In this document: in pieces, positions 11,736 to 21,949 of the stretch
Position numbering within the stretch: the stretch's first letter is position 1
Layout of the letters: each line of letters starts with the position of its first letter
Assembly: GCA_905221605.1 (NCBI GenBank)
Contig: CAJNDS010002773.1
Span: 62,001 to 126,000 of the forward strand
DNA length: 64,000 nucleotides
From: Symbiodinium natans
Taxonomy: Eukaryota > Sar > Dinophyceae > Suessiales > Symbiodiniaceae
Direction: 5' to 3'
The notes under the pieces: model-generated
Told to the model about the DNA's origin: nothing
Seen by the model: only the letters and a program-made list of their open reading frames with translations
The model's database searches: none
Made by a program: the position numbers and the translations under genes

Positions 11736-12195
11736 ACTGCTTGAGATCTGGTAGCGAAGCTGTCGAGAGCGACCACATCTGAACTCTGAATGCGATCAGC
11801 CAGAACCCGTACCACAGTTGTAGAAGCGGGAATGATCAAGTTGGCGTCATGCCATGCAGCTCCGTGGTCGCCCTCGATAGACCAGATCACTGACCAAGAC
11901 GAAGTCACGTTGTCGAAGCAAGACACAATGATCTTTCCAGGAGGGGTGGACCGGAGATAATAATGAAACTTCAAGGTCCACTCCCCCTGCTCTGGCTGGA
12001 TCTGCGCGCTCATCAGGACAGCATCTGTTCTGCTGTAGAGGAACCCATCTCCTGTGTGCGCACTGACCTCGGCACTTGGGCCGTCAATCTGATGTTGCCA
12101 TCCGGAGATTGACCAGTTGCAGTCATACGATTCCCAGTCGCAGGCAAGGTCTCCATGAGCGACAGCAGGCAACCTGCGTAGCAAGTGCATCACTG
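11736..12195 (-). CDS. MAM domain exon
   Basis: The open frame encodes a MAM-type domain: LACDWESYDCNWSISGWQHQ, then GDGFLYSRTDAVLMSAQIQP, a central IIVSCFD, and WHDANLIIPASTTVVRVLAD near the end. It parallels the MAM domain at the start of the 6812-9844 exon (CDFELDACGW; WHEAKVVIPASAIGLQFMA). The acceptor is CTGAG or CAG at 12196-12193, phase 1. The donor is not clear, because the frame stays open to 11678. N-glycosylation sequons are present. It is probably an internal extracellular domain of the same protein. Confidence 0.65.
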
Positions 12196-12499
12196 CTCAG
12201 GCCGAAAAACGATGGAATTGCTAGGGAATTCTGCTAGGACCTTCATGAAGCAAAAGTCACAACAAATGGACCAATGCCAGGAGCCGGAACCGATCAACAA
12301 TGCCAACTCGGGAACAACTTTTGCCAATGTCGTTTTGGGGATGGGCCTGGCATCCTACAGGATCCGTAGCCTAGTCGATACCTTTGGAGTTGGGGCTCAT
12401 GGGGTTTCGTATGGTTTTTTTTTTTTGGCCGGGTTTACTGTTTGGACTTTGCAAAGCCACCCCCCCTCCCCCCCACCAGCCTGCTTCCACAGATCTGAC

Positions 12500-12760
12500 C
12501 TCCGTCCGTGCTCTGAACCGTCCAGATATTATATGTGTTTAGGGGCTGAATGAAGTTCTGACGTTGTGCTGGGTCTGCATCGTACCTCACGATGTCATAT
12601 TCTGCTTGAAAGCTGCAGGCGCCATTGCCCCCTGGATGCTTTACGCAAGCTCCATGGACGGTGCAGCCTCCATCCCACACTTGGAAGAAGATCCTGCAAG
12701 AAACAGGTCCTACGTAGTTCTGCAAGTAGCATCTAAGGCCAAAGTAGAATGAAGCTTGCT
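12500..12760 (-). CDS. Cysteine-containing exon, unknown domain
   Basis: This 87-codon exon is phase 1 at both ends. The acceptor is TCTGGCAG and the donor is GGAG|GTCAGA. It encodes SFYFGLRCYLQNYVGPVSC, IFFQVWDGGCTVHGAC and FQAEYDIVRYDADPAQ. The regular Cys spacing and aromatic content suggest a small disulphide-bonded extracellular domain. I do not recognise the family. Phase and strand match the MAM exon that follows. Confidence 0.5.
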
Positions 12761-13157
12761 CTGCCAGAGTCCATCGTGCTCTACATGCCATCTTCAGGTA
12801 AGAGAGCCCCTGTCTCTCTCGGTTTCAATGTTTTTTGTTTCTTGCCCTTCTTCTTCTTCTCCTCCGCGGGCTTGGGGGAATCGGGAAGTCCTTCCCCACC
12901 CCGCCCCCACAGCAAGCCCGAGGTCCCTGTGTAGTGGGCTCGATGCCCCCCGTCGGTGACTACATTTGGCCAGGGCAGGGTTTCCTACAAAGCAGGAAAA
13001 AGTTTGCCTTGCAACAAAGGCTCGCAAATTCTACTCATCACATGACTCACTGAATCGTCTTGCTCCTTTACAAACAGGACACACGCAACCTTTCCCGCGC
13101 AACACCGAGCTTCCCAACAACCTCTACTCCGCTCACTCGGCTTCTCTTCGGGCTGGC

Positions 13158-13213
13158 TCTCTTCTTCTTCTTCTTCTTCTTCTTCTTCTTCTTCTTCTTC
13201 TTCTTCTTCTTCT
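13158..13213. repeat. (CTT)n microsatellite
   Basis: About 18 uninterrupted CTT triplets. They are (AAG)n in the minus-strand transcript, within an intron of the large gene. Confidence 0.95.
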
Positions 13214-13568
13214 GAGGGCCGCCGGAGGGAGGCCCCCGGCCACGACGGCCAGGCGGTTCTTGTCTCTGCGTAACGCCTCCTTTTGAGACCCTGTTGAGAG
13301 GGCTCACAGTTGTTTCACTGTGGCCAAAGGCTGCCAGCCGGTTCAGTTACTGGTTCGCTCCCCTCACTTAGGGTGTAATCTGTCGTGGAACTAGTCCCCG
13401 CTGTCCGGCATGCTGTGGTCGCCCTCTTCCATCTCCTCCAGGTGCTGGGTGGTCCCCATCGTGTCAGGTGGGCCCTCATGCATGTTTGGTCCTCCTCCCT
13501 GTTGCCCATGTGGTTCTCCCGATTGTGGTAGTGGTCCTGCTCGATGTGGTTCTCCCTTCATCCTTTTG

Positions 13569-13646
<78 letters not shown>

Positions 13647-13720
13647 CTTTCTCTCTTTCTCTCTTTCTCTCTTTCTCTCTTTCTCGCTCTTGCTCTCTCT
13701 CTCTCTCTCGCTACTTCATT
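13569..13720. repeat. (CT)n / (CTTT) microsatellite
   Basis: About 150 bases of CT dinucleotides with interspersed TTTCTCTC and CGCT variants. It creates long Ser/Leu and Arg/Glu pseudo-ORFs on both strands, which are not genes. Confidence 0.95.
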
Positions 13721-13754
13721 CTCACTTTTTTCTTTCTTTGCTGTTTGACCGGAG

Positions 13755-13925
13755 ACATTTCGCCCCGGCTTCCTGCCGAGAAGCGTTTGGAACAAGCAGA
13801 CACGGATCCGGTCTCCTTCCCCCCGAACCCAACCCTTCTTTCCGTGACCTTTGCCAGAAACCCTCCTCCTTTCCTGTCCTGGGCCTTGGGTTGTGGGCCG
13901 GCCCGGCTGCCGAGGCAGCGCGTGC
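13755..13925 (+). mobile_element. GCCTCGGC-ended dispersed element, copy 1
   Basis: It starts TTCGCCCCGGCTTCCTGCCG, continues AGCGTTTGGAACAAGCAGAC, and ends CCCGGCTGCCGAGGCAGCG. The ends are short inverted repeats (CGGC...GCCG with CCTCGGC/GCCGAGG). Two relatives lie at about 36.84 kb and 47.27 kb. It looks like a small non-autonomous element with no coding capacity. Confidence 0.55.
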
Positions 13926-14149
13926 CAGCGTTTGCAATATGAGAGAGGATCGCGAGGGGCCGCCTTGTGACTGAGTCCGGATTCTGCATCTCGTGCAAGC
14001 ACAGCGGCAAGAGTTTTACGGGCATGAAGTTTGAAGTTCTATGTGCATTCTGGACTCTGGCTGTGTCGGAGCGAGATCATGGACTCTGGTTGCACAGCAT
14101 GGCGGGCCCAGTGTCCTGGTAGGTTTGGGACTGTGGGATGCTTTGCACA

Positions 14150-14496
14150 GCTTCCACCCAGCTCTGCGTTGATCGTAGATTTCCATTGACCACGTGATTT
14201 CAACACTCCCATTGGAGGTCTCCGGAACAACGGCGTCAACCAGGTCAACTGAGGGCCATCGGGAGACGGAGCCATCATTCCCCCACATGTGCACATCATG
14301 CCCGGCAGTCAGAATATGATTCACATTGGTCTCCATAAACGACACAACGAAAGGGCCATTTTTTCCATATGCCTTGCAAAACCATTTACTGCTGCCGTCG
14401 CCATAGCCGTCAGGGAAGTTGCTGGACTCGAGACAGAGGCCAGATTCTGTCACAACGCACTGGCCAACCACCACGACAAAGTGACTGTCAATGGGC
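14150..14496 (-). CDS. CUB-like domain exon C
   Basis: The acceptor GACCAAG|G (phase 2) makes a Trp codon with the upstream exon, giving WPIDSHFVVVVGQC, parallel to WPEGAVFVIVRGAC in the next upstream exon. It encodes SGLCLESSNFPDGYG, then WFCKAY, VSFMETN, a DVHMWGNDGS loop and GWKLCKAS. This order matches the sibling CUB exons, which end GWQLC-x-TN. The donor is not determined, so the lower boundary is approximate. It is extracellular by family character. Confidence 0.65.
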
Positions 14497-15362
14497 CTTG
14501 GTCTGGTAAAAGTGCTGGGGTGTAGGTCCATAGTCTGATTGGAAGCACTGAAGGCCTGATTCTTGAGGGGGGTTCTCAAGTTTGGGGTTTCACTTGTATA
14601 GCTTGTTGTAGCTATTGCTGTAGTTTCGACGTTTCCATGATCTAAGGCTGGACGCCTGTACTGCGCTGACGCTGGTGTTTGGTGGCTCTTTCCCACATAT
14701 TCACAGTGTGAACACGACTCTATAGGCACATTGAAACCAGTGAGGATAGGCGAGCATAGGCCCCCACTTTCTGATTGTATCTGCATCCTCGCATGATCGA
14801 AGCCAGAGACCAAAGACATAACAATTGCAACAGCGGAGGCCTTCCTGCAGCTAACTCGACGCAAAGATACGACTGTTTTTGCGAGAGTCGCAACAAAACT
14901 AGGGTTCGCTGTCAAGATGCAGCATAAAAAGGTATGAACAGGACATGCCCAAAATGGCGCCAAATGGGAGAAGTCAGGAGACGCTGCTGTAGACATGGAC
15001 TCAAAGTGTGTGCTGTACTTTGTTTCGGCATGGGCAGCGGGCTGGGCATGGGAGGCTCGCTGAGGCCCAGCTGGCAGCAGCAGCAACAGCAAGGGTGGCT
15101 CACTTGGTTGCGACTTCGTCTTGCTCTTCCCCCTCATGATGTCAGACAAGAGAAGTCTTTCATGACTTCGGGCTCGGACTGTGCCTGCCAGGCATGCATG
15201 CCTGCTTGCAGGCTTCGCAGATGAAGCGCGCAGGTTAAGCCTGCACCTCCTTGCTTTCAGAATATGCACACACACATACACGCCATCTTCAGCCACCCCT
15301 CTCGCACCAGCCATTTACTGTCTGCGCAGCCTGACCCACACATCTCAATGCAGCCAAGGCAC

Positions 15363-15719
15363 CATGTTGTCGTGGTAGTTGTGACGTTGGTGCTGCAGAG
15401 CTGCCAACCCATGCGACTGAACCAAGAACTGGAATGCCACCTGATCTCTCCGGCCGTAAAATTGCCTGCTGGCTGAAACGTTCCCTGGTAGTGTGTCCCG
15501 TCGATCGAAAGCACATCACCAATGTCCATGTCATCCTTCCAGCCTAGGGCATCCACGTCAAAGGCGGTGGCCCAGATGGTAGCTCCAGCTTGCACCGCAA
15601 TTTGGCAGTATTCGCCGGGTGGATAGCCACGCACCCCGAAGTTGCTGGATTGAACACAAAGACCCATGTGCGTCACTTCGCAAGCGCCCCTGACGATGAC
15701 GAAGACTGCACCTTCGGGC
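15363..15719 (-). CDS. CUB-like domain exon B with Thr-rich end
   Basis: 119 codons, phase 2 at both ends. The acceptor is the pyrimidine-rich CTTGCTTTGCAG and the donor is ACATG|GTGCCT. It encodes GACEVTHMGLCVQSSNFG, CQIAV, ATAFDVDALGW, GDVLSIDGTHYQG, a GNFTAGEIRW segment, GWQLCSTN and a run of Thr ending in a split Trp codon. This is the best-preserved copy of the CUB-like pattern, with four cysteines, in this window. Its partner exons lie on both sides in the same phase. Confidence 0.8.
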
Positions 15720-15903
15720 CTGCAAAGCAAGCGAAAAGCATGGCCATGGCACGTACACAACACTACACAGAGGTACTTCACATTCTTGCCTAACAGGATA
15801 CGTAAATCCCAAGATGCCGGCCGGGAGTTTGCCGCGGACAAGACCTACCACCAGTAAAGCTACCCCTCTGTTCAGACCCAGCAGAATTCTCCAGCCGAGC
15901 ATC

Positions 15904-16257
15904 CATGTTGTCGTTGTGGTTGTGAAGTTGGTGTCGCACAACTGCCAACCCATACGAGAATGCAACCAGTCTGTGGACCAAACGATCTCTTCTGCTGTGA
16001 AGTTCCCCAAGGGGCCGTCCAGGCCGTGGTAGGCTCTTCCATCAATAGAAAGAGTATCACCCACTAAAGAAGGACGAGGCGTCCCGGAATGTGTGTCGAA
16101 AGCAGTACACCAAATTTCTGTGTCAGGACGAACACGTATTCGACAGTATGCGTAAGACTTGTAAGAGTTGGGAAAGTGCTCATTTTGCACGCAGTGCCCC
16201 TCGTTCACCACGATGCAATCATCGCCATCTTCCACGAAGAACGATGCGGTTGTGTTC
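15904..16257 (-). CDS. CUB-like domain exon A with Thr-rich end
   Basis: 118 codons, phase 2 at both ends. The acceptor is GCCTGCAAG and the donor is ACATG|GATGCT, a GA-type donor supported by alignment with the GT donor at the same place in exon B. It encodes FVEDGDDCIVVNEGHCVQNE, CRIRV, WCTAFDT, VGDTLSIDGRAYHG, GNFTAEEIVW, GWQLCDTN and a Thr run. Joining to the upstream Ser/Thr exon forms Trp from TG|G. Confidence 0.8.
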
Positions 16258-16356
16258 CTTGCAGGCCGCGGCGCGTACGCCAACTACATCCAATAACCCT
16301 CGACTGGTCTAAGTAACCTGGCAATACTGACGAGTATTTAATGCAGCGCCGGCGTC

Positions 16357-16611
16357 CACACAAGAAACGTAGAACTGCTGGTCGTCGAAGTGGAACTCGA
16401 AGTTTGGGAGGAAGTCGTAGTTGTTGAGCTACTAGTTACGGATGTGATCGTGAATGTTCTCGAACTGCTGGAGGTGGCAGTTGTTGAGCTACTAGTTGCG
16501 GATGTGATCGTGAATGTTCTCGAACTGCTGGATGTGGCAGTTGTTGAGGAAGTTGTTGAGGATATCGTTCCAGAAGTGGTCGAAAGCCTCGCGCATGACT
16601 CTTTCAGAAGC
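16357..16611 (-). CDS. Ser/Thr-rich (mucin-like) linker exon with internal 69-bp duplication
   Basis: The 85-codon open frame is phase 2 at both ends. The acceptor is GGTTGCAAG|G and the donor is GTGTG|GACGCC (GA type). It is almost entirely Ser and Thr, with two tandem copies of a unit containing SSSSRTFTITS (69 bases each). It has no internal Met, so ORF callers miss it. Such a stretch would be an O-glycosylated stalk between the kelch array and the CUB domains. The exact phase match with the CUB exons is the main support. Confidence 0.65.
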
Positions 16612-17338
16612 CTTGCAACCCTACCACTGCTGCAGGAAGCTGCGTGTACAATCTCCCCAGAGCACCGTGCCTGGTGGTCACAGTGCCTGTTGTGGTGGTT
16701 GATGTTGCCTGTGATGCTTGAGGCAGTATGGCGATATTCATTACAGCATGATATATGGGCATGTGCTGCGTTTCACATTGAAGATCACGAAGCTGGTACA
16801 GCTTCGCTGCGAACGGGTGGATATTCTAAGGCTGCAGGGCATGGTGCTGTGTGCAGCGGCAAGCAGCACAACAGGTTCAAGCTACGAGTACGGCTGATGA
16901 TCAAGAGCAGTTTCGCATACTCATCGGCAGACATAGGCAACTAAAGTGAAGTGTGTTGGTATTCGCAGTCTGTCAGTGCATGTGAAACTTCCCTCTTTGT
17001 TTATTCTCGGCTTGCGTGCTGCTCATGGTTCGTCCTGAGGTCAGCGCGCGTGAGTTGCTTCGCGTATTCTTGCAACGCCAATCCGTCAGGCAACTGCATG
17101 CTAAGTATGAGCAGGCGGGTGAAATCAAAGCCATGAATGACGGGGATGAATGACTGGAGTGTGTGACACATGCGAACGAAACAAGAAACCAGAACACAGT
17201 TGGCTCCAGAAAGTCAATCTGTCAAGATTTTCTGTGTAAACCACTTTCTGGCCATCCTTTGTCAACAAAGCTTCGGGCACTGCAAACATGTTCGAATGAG
17301 GTCAAAGCCTGATGTTTGTTGTCACACCTCGCCCCTGC
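16612..17338. other. Intron, no exon recognised
   Basis: No protein-like open frame and no strong repeat was seen. A phase change from 0 (kelch) to 2 (linker) must happen between 17.3 and 16.6 kb, so a small connecting exon may be hidden here. Confidence 0.4.
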
Positions 17339-17574
17339 CTGCAATTCGATGGAAAAGAGGTCGTTCAGGTAGCCTTGGCTGCAGCACGAGCGCGGGGGGG
17401 GGCCCTCTATGGCCCTCTTATCTTGGGACGCCGCGTGCCGAGGCCCCGGCCGTTACCATCACTTCCGCCGAAGATCCACATCACTCCCGTGGATGTGATC
17501 GCGGCCGTGTGCTGGAACCGGGCGGCCGGAAGGGCATCCGAAGGAATGATTTCTGCCCAGGCCGGGCTACCAGC
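17339..17574 (-). pseudogene. Kelch cassette K12 (broken)
   Basis: It begins AGSPAWAEIIPSDALPAARF and has STGVMWIFGGSDGNG, then reaches an in-frame TAG in the variable segment beside a run of seven or more G. The exon is 236 bases, not a multiple of three. The end FSIELQ is present only in another frame. The donor CAG|GCAGGG is intact. Confidence 0.8.
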
Positions 17575-18534
17575 CTGGCGGACAAAGGTTGCAGTAACAG
17601 TCAGTAACCGTAACCTTAACGCAACTGACTGCAGCATGTCGCAGCACGTACAAGTCCCACTGCTCCCCATAGCCAAATGCAAGATGTTGTTTTCATTCGC
17701 TTGGCTTGACATGGGTTCGGGCCTGTGCTTTGATAGGGGCGGGGGGGGGGGAGGTTCGGGGGCTACAGGGGAACAGGTAGGTCTCAGTCCTTGCCCTCTT
17801 TTTGAGATTCCCTGCACTCCTTTTAGAATTTTGATGTGTGGTCCAGGAGCCCCGGAGCCCCTCGCGCAACCCGTTCCCCCTGCACCTTTCCCGGGGCTGC
17901 ACCCCGCGATCCACCCTGTTAAGGCCACCCAGGGTCTCGTTCCACGTGTTGCGTCACAACTCACGTCTCGCCGTCTCGCAGTGTTGTCATGTCTCACACA
18001 AAGAAGCAAAGCTGGCAGCTGGGCAAGTTCCAGCAGGCAACCCATTTCTCCCCGCGACTCTCTGTGCACAACCCATTCCTCCAGCACTCGCTCCTGCAAT
18101 CTTGACTCGCAGCCCAAAACAATCAATTCCGCAAGATGGCTGCAACTCACGTCTGCCCTCATCTCTCCGCTTGAGTCCCACATTCAGGCATGAAACGCAT
18201 CTTAGAAGCTACAGCTGCAATGTCATGTTCGCGCGACCCCTGCGAAAGACATAACTGGGCTGAGCGAACATCAGACCAGTATCAGAAGGGGGTGCCAATG
18301 TCTCGTTGGGTTGCAGAATGGTCCTCGCCCTCGGAAGCACGGCTCGAGCTGTATAAGAAGCACCTTCTGCACCCTCAAAAACGAGCAGCCCAGACCCACC
18401 TCAAACCCGCAAAGGGGACGCATGTGGACACTCTGTGCCTGTGGACTGACACCCTGCGACTGACCGCATGCAATTTCTGCCCGGCAGGCATACAAAGGCC
18501 GCGGACAAATGGATCTGTCGACCCTCTCTCGTGC

Positions 18535-18756
18535 CTGTAAGTCGATGGAAAAGAAGTCGTTCAGGTAACCTTGGCTGCAGCACGAGCGCAGGAGCCCTCT
18601 TCGCTCGCCACGCAGCCTGCCGAGGCCCGGGCCGTTCCCATCACTTCCGCCGAAGATCCACATCACTCCTGTGGATGTGATCACAGCGGTGTGGCTGAAT
18701 CGGGCGGCCGGCAGCGCGCTCGAAGGAATGATTTCTGCCCAAGTCGGGCTACCAGC
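18535..18756 (-). CDS. Kelch cassette exon K11 (intact)
   Basis: 74 codons, phase 0 at both ends, encoding one kelch blade: AGSPTWAEIIPSS at the start, HTAVITSTGVMWIFGGSDG in the middle and a LNDFFSIDLQ end. The acceptor is CCGCCAG|GC and the donor is TTACAG|GCACGA (GC type). Joining to the next cassette gives IDLQ-AGSP. Kelch blades form beta-propellers that bind ligands through loops. A whole propeller would need four to seven such exons. Confidence 0.8.
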
Positions 18757-19188
18757 CTGGCGGACAGGAGTTTGACGAATTAAGAGGCTCCGACCAAAGT
18801 TTCATTTGCAGCATTCTCGTTGCAATAAGTAATCTAAATGATAACACGGAAGAAACATCCTTGCAGAAAGGGACCAAGAAAGTCAATGTGGCAAACCTGG
18901 TACAAGTATATAAACACAGCACAACGAGGGGGAAGCCCCAAAGCCGCAGGCTCGCATCGATACTGCGTGAAAACGTGATCCAGACGTTCACACGAGTTGA
19001 GAATCAAACCTTTTAACTACACGTGTGAACCACCTTCAAGGAGAAGTGTTCCGAAAAAAAGAGCAACTTAGACCGGACATAGTTGAGTCTCTCAAACCAG
19101 CGCGGCAGCCGGCTCACTCCCTGCAACCGACTGCACGCAATTGCTGTCCTGCAGCATGCAGAAACATGCAGATGACACATCCCCCTGC

Positions 19189-19404
19189 CTCTAAGTCAAT
19201 GGACCAGAGGTCGTTCAGGAAGCCTTGGCTGCAGAGCACGGGCCCCTTTGCGTTGGGCACACCGCCGAGGCCCAGGCTGTTGCCTCCAGGGTATCCACCG
19301 AAGATCCACATCACTCCTGTGGAAGTGATGACGGCGGTGTGGCCGTACCGGGCGGCCGGCTTGTCCCCCGAAGGGCTGCTTTCTTCCCAGGTCGGGGTAC
19401 CAGC
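19189..19404 (-). CDS. Kelch cassette exon K10 (intact)
   Basis: 72 codons, phase 0 at both ends. It encodes AGTPTWEESSPSGDKPAARY, then HTAVITSTGVMWIFGGYPGG and CSQGFLNDLWSIDLE. The acceptor is CCGCCAG|GC and the donor is TTAGAG|GCAGGG (GC type). Its variable loops differ from all other copies. Confidence 0.85.
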
Positions 19405-19794
19405 CTGGCGGACACTTGAAGAGTCGCTGTCATGCAATTGAACTGAGCATGTCTCAGCAGGCTCACGGCACGTTCAAGATCAACATCACCCCGCCGCTCA
19501 TCCCGATGCAGAAAGGGCCCAAGAAAGTCTTAGCTAAAAATAGAGCACGCGGCAAAGACTAGTAAACGCACGCAGTGAGGGGGTAAGCCTCAGGTTCGCA
19601 TCGATCCTGCCGAAGCTTCGCTCGAGTTGAGAATCAAGCCGTTGAGCGACGCGTGTGAACGACTGCTCCCTTCAAAGTCATCAGGGTGCCACTAGCACAT
19701 GTGCAGGTTTCATGAGTTGCCCGCGGCAATCGCATGAGCCGCATGCCGCATCAACTTTGCGGGCAAAAAACCAAGTACTTATATCGTGAAGAAG

Positions 19795-20660
19795 GAGCCT
19801 CCTCCTTGTTGTGACGGTGGTGCTGGCACTGTGGATGAAGACCAGTTTTGGGACGTTTTGGGGGGATTGGCAAGGACATCGACGAGACGAAGCTCTTTGT
19901 GAAGGGTAGACGTGAAGATCGACGACGTGCCCCACGTCCGAGCCAACCTCTACGACAGCATTGTTCCTGGAGAGATGAAGAGCAGGGACACAAACACATG
20001 GTTTGACATGATGAGCCTGAAGGCCAATGTCGGTGGCTGCACCACAGCGCCTACTAAGCGATCCTGCGTCGCAGTTACGACCCGACCATCGTCCTGGGGC
20101 TCTACACGATCCACCTCAGCGACTTCCAACATGAACAAAAGGTGCCGACTTTCAGCGGGGCGAAGGGGGGGACTTCTGCCAGGAGCTCCGCCAGATTGGG
20201 TCAATGCTCATGGAGGCCTGGCTCCCTTGATCGCTTCATGACAAGCTTAGAAACGATATGAAACGATTGTCCTTCGATGATATAGAGCTAGTCTGGATGA
20301 AGCCACTGAGGTGACCGAGGTGCGCTCCTTGCCGCTACGAAGTCCCTGTTCTACAATGTTCTGACATCTGCACAGCATGCCACCATGCTCGCTCGATGAG
20401 CCTTAGGAGCAACAGACCGAGATTAGGGGAACTCCGGCCGCAGGCCGCAGAATCAACCAGAAGATGGAGAGGCCCCTCAACTGTCAAGGCGAGGTGCGAA
20501 GTCTGGTGGGGTCGAGATTTAATGCGAAGGAGGTCGAGGCCGCAAAGAAGGCTACGGGAGGGCTTCTGCATCTTCGGCTCTGCGGTGCTTTGGCAAAAGT
20601 TTGCGAATCTCTTGAAGGTCCGGAGGGCGGAGGAAGGCCTAATGCTGTGAGCTAAACTGG
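19795..20660 (+). pseudogene. Decayed antisense protein-coding relic inside an intron
   Basis: Protein-like fragments occur in successive frames on the + strand, opposite to the large gene: VDEDQFWDVLGG, then IGKDIDETKLFVKG, then VPHVRANLYDSIVPGEMKSR, SYDPTIVLGLYTIHLSDFQ, GDFCQELRQIGSMLMEAWLP, a TGA, then LHDKLRNDMKRLSFDDIELV, and finally NCQGEVRSLVGSRFNAKEVE. They are separated by frameshifts and stops. No family can be named from the fragments. It looks like an inserted, perhaps retrotransposed, gene that has decayed. Confidence 0.5.
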
Positions 20661-21229
20661 AAGAACCTCACAGTAAGCCTCAAGTGTCACAGTTCAGCAG
20701 CGATTCCTTTGGCGCTCAGGAAGAGTTCCATCCACGTCGGTGGAAGATGAGAGGCGGACTGCTACTGCACAACATATGGCCAGTGGTGTCACAACTGGCC
20801 GCCGTGTGCCCGACCTGCAGACGACGTGACAAATGAGATCATCGAGCTGAACAAGGACTTCCTTTGGCCGTTTGGCCGTTTTTGAATAAGTCGATTCGAG
20901 AACCGCTTGAACGAAACGGTGGTCGGCACCAACTCGCTTTGACAGCACCTCGTGGTCAGAATCCTGGCGCGTGTCCGGCACCGCACACATGATCGACCAG
21001 GCGATCCGTCCTGGTCGCGGAGAAGCGTTGCTCAGCAAAGCCGCAGTCCATGGCGACATCCGACATGGGCAAGAAGGGCCTCCTGCGACTCCTGCACCCT
21101 CGAAAAATCGAGCAACTGAGGCCCACCGAAGACAGAGAACAATCTCTCAAACCATCACGGCACCCATCAGTCTCCCTGCGACTGATGGCTCGCCATTTCT
21201 GCCCTGTGGCATGCAGACAACTACCCTGC

Positions 21230-21461
21230 CTGTAAGTCGATGGACCAGAGGTCGTTCAGGAAACCTTGCGGCTGCAGCATGAGTTCGGGCCCCTTTGCGC
21301 TCAGGACGCTCGCCGAGGCCCAGGCTGCCGATACAATGGCTGTCACTGTGTCCGCCAAAGATCCACATCACACCCGTGGATGTGATCACGGCAGTGTGGA
21401 AGTACCGGCCGGCCGGTAGGCCACCAGACGGACTGGTTTCCGCCCAAGCCGGGCTGCCAGC
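21230..21461 (-). pseudogene. Kelch cassette K9 (frameshifted)
   Basis: It begins AGSPAWAETSPSGGLPAGRY and keeps STGVMWIFGGHSDSHCIG, but the length is 232 bases. Compared with K7 it has lost one C and gained two bases in the variable segment near the CTGCAGCC motif, so the LNDLWSIDLQ end is out of frame. The splice signals CACCAG|GC and TTACAG|GCAGGG are intact. Confidence 0.8.
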
Positions 21462-21556
21462 CTGGTGGACACTTGAAGAATCTCCAGACAGAGACGTCAC
21501 AACCAAAGCTTCATCAGTAGCATTCTCATCGAGCTGCTTTGCACCCCCGCCCCTGC

Positions 21557-21806
21557 CTGTAAGTCGATGGACCAGAGGTCGTTCAGGAAACCTTACGGCT
21601 GCAGCAAGGGCACAGGCCCGACCCCCTTTGCGCTCAGGACGCTCGCCGAGGCCCAGGCTGCCGATGGTGCCATATACAGTGTTTACTTCGCCAAAACCGC
21701 CGAAGATCCACATCACGCCTGTGGATGTGATCACGGCACTGTGGAAGAATCGGACGGCCGGCTTGTCGCCAGGGGGACTGATTTCTTCCCAGGTCTTGAT
21801 ATCAGC
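21557..21806 (-). pseudogene. Kelch cassette K8 (frameshifted)
   Basis: It begins ADIKTWEEISPPGDKPAVRF and has the longest second loop of the set (GFGEVNTVYGTIGS). The length of 250 bases is not a multiple of three. In the frame that would give LNDLWSIDLQ there is a TAA just before GFLNDL. The break is in the same segment as in K9. Confidence 0.8.
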
Positions 21807-21949
21807 CTGACAGGGAGAGGCTTGAAACATCGAAACATCTGGCATTATCCGCCGACCCCCTTTGTCGGCGTCAAGAAGCTGGACCCGTACCTTGCCCGCT
21901 GGACCCGCTCGCGCGTATTGTAACCCACCTCCATACGCCGCGCGTTTTG

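Noticed and set aside
13391-13974. Ser/Leu-rich and Arg/Glu-rich ORFs
   Set aside because: They are translations of the CT microsatellite.
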